Source of the DNA: Bilophila wadsworthia ATCC 49260 | GTDB lineage: Bacteria; Desulfobacterota; Desulfovibrionia; Desulfovibrionales; Desulfovibrionaceae | Reading direction: 5' to 3' | Length of the DNA: 64,000 bases | Assembly: GCF_000701705.1 (NCBI RefSeq) | Contig: NZ_JNJP01000016.1 | Span: 3,776 to 67,775, forward strand | Notes under the pieces: model-generated | Seen by the model: only the letters and a program-made list of their open reading frames with translations | What the model was told of the DNA's origin: nothing | The model's database searches: none | Made by a program: the position numbers and the translations under genes | Shown here: positions 63,946-64,000 of the stretch, one piece after another | Layout: each line of letters opens with the position of its first letter | How positions within the stretch are numbered: the first letter of the stretch is position 1

Positions 63946-64000
63946 AGGATTCGATAAAGTCAAAAGTCTTTGAAGAGGGAGGGAAGGGGGTCCGGGGGAA
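63946..64000. repeat. Intergenic hairpin element, copy m, cut by the right edge
   Basis: GGATTCGATAAAGTCAAAAG followed by TCTTTGAAGAGGGAGGG and GGGGTCCGGGGGAA, the same layout as copy j before its hairpin; the hairpin lies beyond the window. Confidence 0.75.

Overview
The window is a 64 kb stretch of GC-rich chromosome (mostly near 60% GC, with a few AT-rich islands), coding on both strands, whose gene content fits an anaerobic, sulfur-metabolising Desulfovibrionaceae-type bacterium (Desulfovibrio/Bilophila group). The evidence is the TRAP transporters, the TupA tungstate-binding protein, a YeiH/PSE-type exporter, the MetA/MetY direct sulfhydrylation route, a NapH-like polyferredoxin and MenA. 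The genus is an inference from gene content; no rRNA or tRNA gene was seen.

Layout. 0-9 kb: envelope genes (the start of an RlpA lipoprotein cut by the left window edge, an M23 lipoprotein, a polysaccharide deacetylase, a DUF3298 protein), Tex, small acidic proteins and a GH3 NagZ-type glucosaminidase. 9-14 kb: beta-carbonic anhydrase, an exported DUF305 protein, an EamA transporter behind a structured leader, MntP and a CDF metal exporter. 14-21.4 kb: secF-secD-yajC, then an exported unknown, an Rrf2 regulator, metY and metA. 21.6-28.9 kb: tupA, a TRAP system (dctP plus fused dctQM), an AT-rich island, an orphan SsuA/NrtA-type binding protein and an NlpC/P60 lipoprotein with a lysine-rich tail. 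29-33.6 kb: an exported Ada-like cysteine protein, SuhB, an ogt/glycosylase alkylation-repair operon and a DUF1848 protein. 33.9-38.4 kb: a second TRAP system and a NapH-like polyferredoxin. 38.6-45.5 kb: a hypothetical, a diguanylate cyclase, CinA, upp-uraA and gdhA. 45.8-52.2 kb: small proteins, the YeiH-type exporter with a 57-aa membrane partner, a deacetylase, a DUF1269 protein and menA. 52.4-63.8 kb: the housekeeping cluster rpsB-tsf-pyrH-frr-uppS-cdsA-dxr-rseP-tsaB, interrupted between tsf and pyrH by three sugar/glycan genes.

How genes work together. MetA carries Glu111, the acetyl-CoA-type residue, and sits with MetY, so the pair should make homocysteine from acetylhomoserine and sulfide. 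Upp and UraA form a uracil salvage pair. Ogt and a tandem-duplicated HhH-GPD glycosylase form an alkylation-repair pair. Both TRAP systems have a terminator-like hairpin between the binding-protein gene and the permease gene, as expected if the binding protein is made in excess.

Most notable non-coding signal: a dispersed intergenic element present in at least 13 copies, mostly just after a stop codon. Each copy has a long hairpin whose stem differs in sequence yet stays self-complementary, plus a conserved tail carrying GACTGGTGGGGAGG. Other candidates are the EamA leader (two TTCG-N4-CGAA sites, a terminator-like hairpin and a competing stem), the paired hairpins before the DUF305 gene and a three-hairpin stretch near 46.1-46.24 kb.
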